Shown here: piece by piece, positions 61,552-64,000 of the stretch
How the letters are laid out: each line of letters starts with the position of its first letter
Position numbering within the stretch: position 1 is the stretch's first letter
Source: Pontibacter beigongshangensis
GTDB lineage: Bacteria > Bacteroidota > Bacteroidia > Cytophagales > Hymenobacteraceae
Length of the DNA stretch: 64,000 nt
Direction of reading: 5' to 3'
Assembly (NCBI RefSeq): GCF_014332515.1
Contig: NZ_VFSD01000024.1
Span: 1 to 64,000 of the forward strand
Position numbers and translations under genes: made by a program
The notes under the pieces: generated by a model
Told to the model about the DNA's origin: nothing
What the model saw: the letters and a program-made list of their open reading frames with translations, nothing else
Database searches by the model: none

Positions 61552-62292
61552 GTGTCCTCTTCATTTTTACGTTTATCATCCGTTAACCTCCACATTGACG
61601 GCATTGGAAAAGTGCTGATCGAAAGGAGTGATAAGGCTAAGCGCCTTACCATTAGTGTCAGGCCTTTAAAAGGCATCCGTGTTGCCGTGCCCCCACACGT
61701 GAGCTTCGAAAAGGCCGAGCAACTCATTTACACCAAAACCGACTGGATAAAGGAGCACCAGGCGCTGATGCAGAAGCATGAGGCGAAAGTAACGGTATAC
61801 GAACATAACAGCGAATTCAGGACCCGATCGCATACCCTGCGCCTGCTCACGCACGCCCAGTACACCATGCGCTGTGTCATCGACAAAGAGTACATCAACG
61901 TATTTTACCCGGCCCACAAAGATGTGCGCGACGCAGATGTGCAGAAGTTTATCCGCAAGTCTATAGAGGAAGCTTATCGGAAGGAAGCCAAGCAGTACCT
62001 GCCGGAGCGTGTGGCCTACTTTGCCAAAAAGTTTGGGTTTGAGTACCAGAACGTGTTCATCAAAAATGCGAAGTCGCGGTGGGGCAGCTGCTCTTTCACC
62101 AACAACATTAACCTGAACCTGCACCTCATGCGCCTGCCCGACTCCCTCTGCGATTATGTGATCCTGCACGAGCTGGCGCACACCGTAGAAAAAAACCACG
62201 GCCCCGGCTTCTGGTCGCTCCTCGACAGCATCTGCGGCAACGCCAGGTCGCTCGACAAAAAACTGAAGGCATACCGCATTACCATTTACTAA
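61552..62292 (+). CDS. YgjP-like zinc metallopeptidase (DUF45)
   Basis: A 246-residue member of the YgjP/M48-like DUF45 family. Its substrate-side domain (VRPLKGIRVAVPPHVSFEKAEQ, in parts) is followed by the conserved SRWGSCSFTNNINLNLHLMRLP (in parts) and the zinc motif VILHELAHTVEKNHGPGFW with HExxH plus His. The family often sits near restriction or repair genes; here it stands alone. The start is GTG 61552; TTG 61528 would add eight hydrophobic residues. Confidence 0.88.
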   Translation: MSSSFLRLSSVNLHIDGIGKVLIERSDKAKRLTISVRPLKGIRVAVPPHVSFEKAEQLIYTKTDWIKEHQALMQKHEAKVTVYEHNSEFRTRSHTLRLLTHAQYTMRCVIDKEYINVFYPAHKDVRDADVQKFIRKSIEEAYRKEAKQYLPERVAYFAKKFGFEYQNVFIKNAKSRWGSCSFTNNINLNLHLMRLPDSLCDYVILHELAHTVEKNHGPGFWSLLDSICGNARSLDKKLKAYRITIY

Positions 62293-62407
62293 GCGCCTTT
62301 CTATAGATTCAACCATTACTCTTTTAAATGTTATAGTCCGGGCGCTCTATGCAGGAGCAACAAAAACCGTTGCGCAAGCGCAGCGGCCAGGCGCATGCAT
62401 GGCCGCT

Positions 62408-62453
62408 CAGGAGCAGCAGAAGTCCATAGAGGTCAGTTTTTATTAGAATAATT
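62408..62453 (+). repeat. dispersed repeat copy, degenerate core
   Basis: CAGGAGCAGCAGAAG, TCCATAGAGG, TTTTTATTAGAATAATTC. Confidence 0.55.
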
Positions 62454-62589
62454 CAGGGGTACGGGCACTTTCTTCGTCACAAGCTGCCTGCAACGCATGC
62501 TTGCATCTGCCCAGCATCCTGTCGATCTTACCATCCTGCGGCTCCTGATGCTCAAAAACCCTGAAGCATACCGGAAGGGAAAAACGGCT

Positions 62590-62640
62590 AGCAGCAGCAA
62601 CAGCAGAAACCTCAGGAGGGCCATTCTGATTAGAATAATC
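62590..62640 (+). repeat. dispersed repeat copy
   Basis: AGCAGCAGCAACAGCAG, ACCTCAGGAGGGCC, TGATTAGAATAATC. Confidence 0.6.
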
Positions 62641-62665
62641 CGGTTTAAGCCGTTATCCAAAAAGC

Positions 62666-62717
62666 CCCTAAAACCAAAGCAGCACGAGATCTCTCTCGTG
62701 CTGCTTTGGTTTTAGGG
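62666..62717 (-). terminator. 24-bp perfect hairpin, terminator of the ACP/RND unit
   Basis: CCCTAAAACCAAAGCAGC... (24 nt) pairs perfectly with ...GCTGCTTTGGTTTTAGGG around TCTC. On the minus strand GCTTTTTGG follows. It is the strongest hairpin of the window. Confidence 0.85.
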
Positions 62718-62730
62718 TGAAGTTCTTTTG

Positions 62731-62985
62731 TTAATCTACCTTCTGGATGGTGTGAGTAGTGAGGTAGTTGATAAAATCTCCCACTGTATCGATCGGCACT
62801 TCGTCGGGGATGGTGATGTGAAAATTTTTCTCGAGTTCCAGTATAATATCTACCACATCTATCGGATCGAAACCAAAATCCTGCGAAAGATTTGCCTTAG
62901 CCCGCACTCTGGCCGGCCGGATATGCTTGGTTTTGCTAATTATCTTAACAACCTCTTTCTCTATCATCTTATCTGATGTCAGCAT
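62731..62985 (-). CDS. acyl-carrier-like protein without the prosthetic-group Ser
   Basis: An 84-residue protein with the ACP fold pattern: helix I (EKEVVKIISKTK), loop DFGFDPIDVVDIILELEKNF and helix III. In true ACPs the loop reads D-S-L/I; here Asp40-Pro41-Ile42 replaces it (codons GAT CCG ATA), so 4-phosphopantetheine cannot be attached. It starts four bases after the RND pump stop on the same strand, so both are in one operon. Possible roles are a structural partner for the pump or a carrier-like regulator; this is inference. Confidence 0.8.
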   Translation of the reverse strand: MLTSDKMIEKEVVKIISKTKHIRPARVRAKANLSQDFGFDPIDVVDIILELEKNFHITIPDEVPIDTVGDFINYLTTHTIQKVD

Positions 62986-62989
62986 AAAT

Positions 62990-64000
62990 TTAAATCGTAT
63001 AGTCCTTTACTTTTCCATTTACAGGCATGTCCTGCCTTAATTTGAGCGCAACAGCTCTTTTCTTTTTCCCTATAATCCTGTCCTTCAGTTTCTCATTCAG
63101 CAGGTACATCACCGGCACAATTACCAGTGTCACGATGGTTGCAAAGCTTAACCCGAAGATAATGGTCCAGGCCAGCGGCCCCCAGAAGGCGGCACTGCTG
63201 CCTCCCATAAAAAAGTTGGGTTCAAAGGCCGTGAACAGCGTGAAAAAGTTCAGATTAATTCCTAACGCAAGCGGTATAAGCCCTAGTATAGTGGCAGTGG
63301 CCGTGAGCAGCACCGGGTTCAGACGGGTTTTGCCTGCCTCCACAATGGCCTCCTTCAGCTCCATGCCTTCTGCCAGGAGTGCTTCTATGAACTCCACAAT
63401 TAAAATGCCATTTTTTACCACTATCCCGGCCAGGGCTACAATTCCTACTCCTGTCATGACAATAGAGGCATCCATGCCAAAAATAGAGAACCCCAGCAGC
63501 ACCCCTATAATGCTGAAGAGCACTTCTGAGAGTATGATGAATGGCTTGGATATGGAGTTGAACTGCGTTACCAGAATCAGGAAGATGATACAGAAGGCGG
63601 CTACCAGCGCCACCATCAGGAACTGGCCTGTCTCCTGCTGCTCTTCCTGCTGGCCTCCCATGCGCACCTCGTACCCCTCCGGAGTCTGGAAGTTAGCCAG
63701 CGACTGTTCTATCTGCTGCACAATCTCGTTGGCGTTGTAGCCATCCAGCACGTTAGACTCCAGGGTGACCATGCGCTTCAGGTCTTTGCGCTTAATGCCG
63801 CCATAGGTGTTGGAATACTCGATACTGGCCACCGACGACAGCGGAATCTGCCGCACTTGCCCGGAGTTCATGTCGCGGTACGTGATGAGCATGCCCAGCA
63901 AGGCATCGATGTTCTTGCGGTAAGGCTCAGCGTAGCGCACCTGAATGGGGTATTCGTCTTCGTCGAGCTTAAACTTGGAAGCCTCCTTCCCGAAGATGGC
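62990..64000 (-). CDS. RND efflux pump inner membrane subunit (partial)
   Basis: The C-terminal 336 residues of a HAE1/AcrB-type transporter; the 5' end lies beyond the window's right edge. The reading frame stays open through 64000 (AIFGKEASKFKLDEDEYPIQ). Helices 7-12 are visible: LMVALVAAFCIIFLILVTQF, GVGIVALAGIVVKNGILIVEFIEAL and TRLNPVLLTATATILGLIPLALG (in parts), with the typical KNGI...EA signature after the periplasmic porter domain. It is an operon with the ACP-like gene downstream. Confidence 0.93.
   Translation of the reverse strand, partial: AIFGKEASKFKLDEDEYPIQVRYAEPYRKNIDALLGMLITYRDMNSGQVRQIPLSSVASIEYSNTYGGIKRKDLKRMVTLESNVLDGYNANEIVQQIEQSLANFQTPEGYEVRMGGQQEEQQETGQFLMVALVAAFCIIFLILVTQFNSISKPFIILSEVLFSIIGVLLGFSIFGMDASIVMTGVGIVALAGIVVKNGILIVEFIEALLAEGMELKEAIVEAGKTRLNPVLLTATATILGLIPLALGINLNFFTLFTAFEPNFFMGGSSAAFWGPLAWTIIFGLSFATIVTLVIVPVMYLLNEKLKDRIIGKKKRAVALKLRQDMPVNGKVKDYTI

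Noticed and set aside
1031..62640. CRISPR array from the repeated CCGGAGGGGC units
   Set aside because: Copies are single and dispersed over the whole window in both orientations with no regular spacers, and no cas gene is present.

Overview
The window looks like chromosomal DNA of a Cytophagales bacterium, probably Hymenobacteraceae and Pontibacter-like. The taxon is an inference. The support is a mid-GC sequence, Bacteroidota promoters of the TTTG / TAnnTTTG type, a type IX secretion sorting tail, a two-component regulator with an N-terminal beta-propeller, PorT-like barrels and many DUF families of that phylum. No rRNA, CRISPR array or prophage was seen.

Layout. 0-12.9 kb: a GH43-like lipoprotein, GluQ-type synthetase, GNAT, DUF2911, a tRNA-like RNA gene, two membrane proteins, an ABC exporter, a flavin monooxygenase divergent from a TetR gene with two palindromic operators, an acyltransferase and a DUF4421 protein. 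13-24 kb: a very large hybrid sensor kinase, a GumC/Wzz-like protein, a 354-bp inverted-repeat element inserted in an older repeat, an MscS channel, a second tRNA-like RNA gene, a lipoprotein, and a RAYT transposase between two REP arrays. 24-36 kb: mfd, then a signalling block (PAS-only protein, six-PAS histidine kinase, single-domain response regulator) followed by two disordered Arg/Tyr/Asp/Gln-rich proteins. 36-44 kb: an Fe-S uracil-DNA glycosylase family protein, a YbdL-like aminotransferase and a uronate catabolism cluster. 44-48 kb: small hypothetical and secreted proteins, some AT-rich. 48-51 kb: a flavoprotein, type III polyketide synthase and methyltransferase, probably one phenolic-lipid cluster. 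51-64 kb: a histone-deacetylase-like enzyme, barrel and YceI proteins, DJ-1/PfpI, a PepSY protein, two thioredoxin-fold proteins, NlpC/P60 and YgjP peptidases, an acyl-carrier-like protein without the prosthetic-group serine, and the 3' end of an RND pump gene.

Genes that work together: KduI, KduD, KdgK and Eda, flanking a LacI regulator, form the route from 5-keto-4-deoxyuronate to pyruvate and glyceraldehyde 3-phosphate. The PAS kinase and response regulator are probably partners. The polyketide synthase and methyltransferase genes overlap.

The most unusual content is non-coding. Two 137-nt tRNA-like RNA genes, 17.5 kb apart, each have a Bacteroidota promoter and a strong terminator. Their cloverleaf core is identical, and a 57-nt insert fills the variable arm and carries every difference. 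In addition, about 26 copies of a roughly 50-bp intergenic repeat, each able to form a terminator-like hairpin plus T-run, are scattered through the window.
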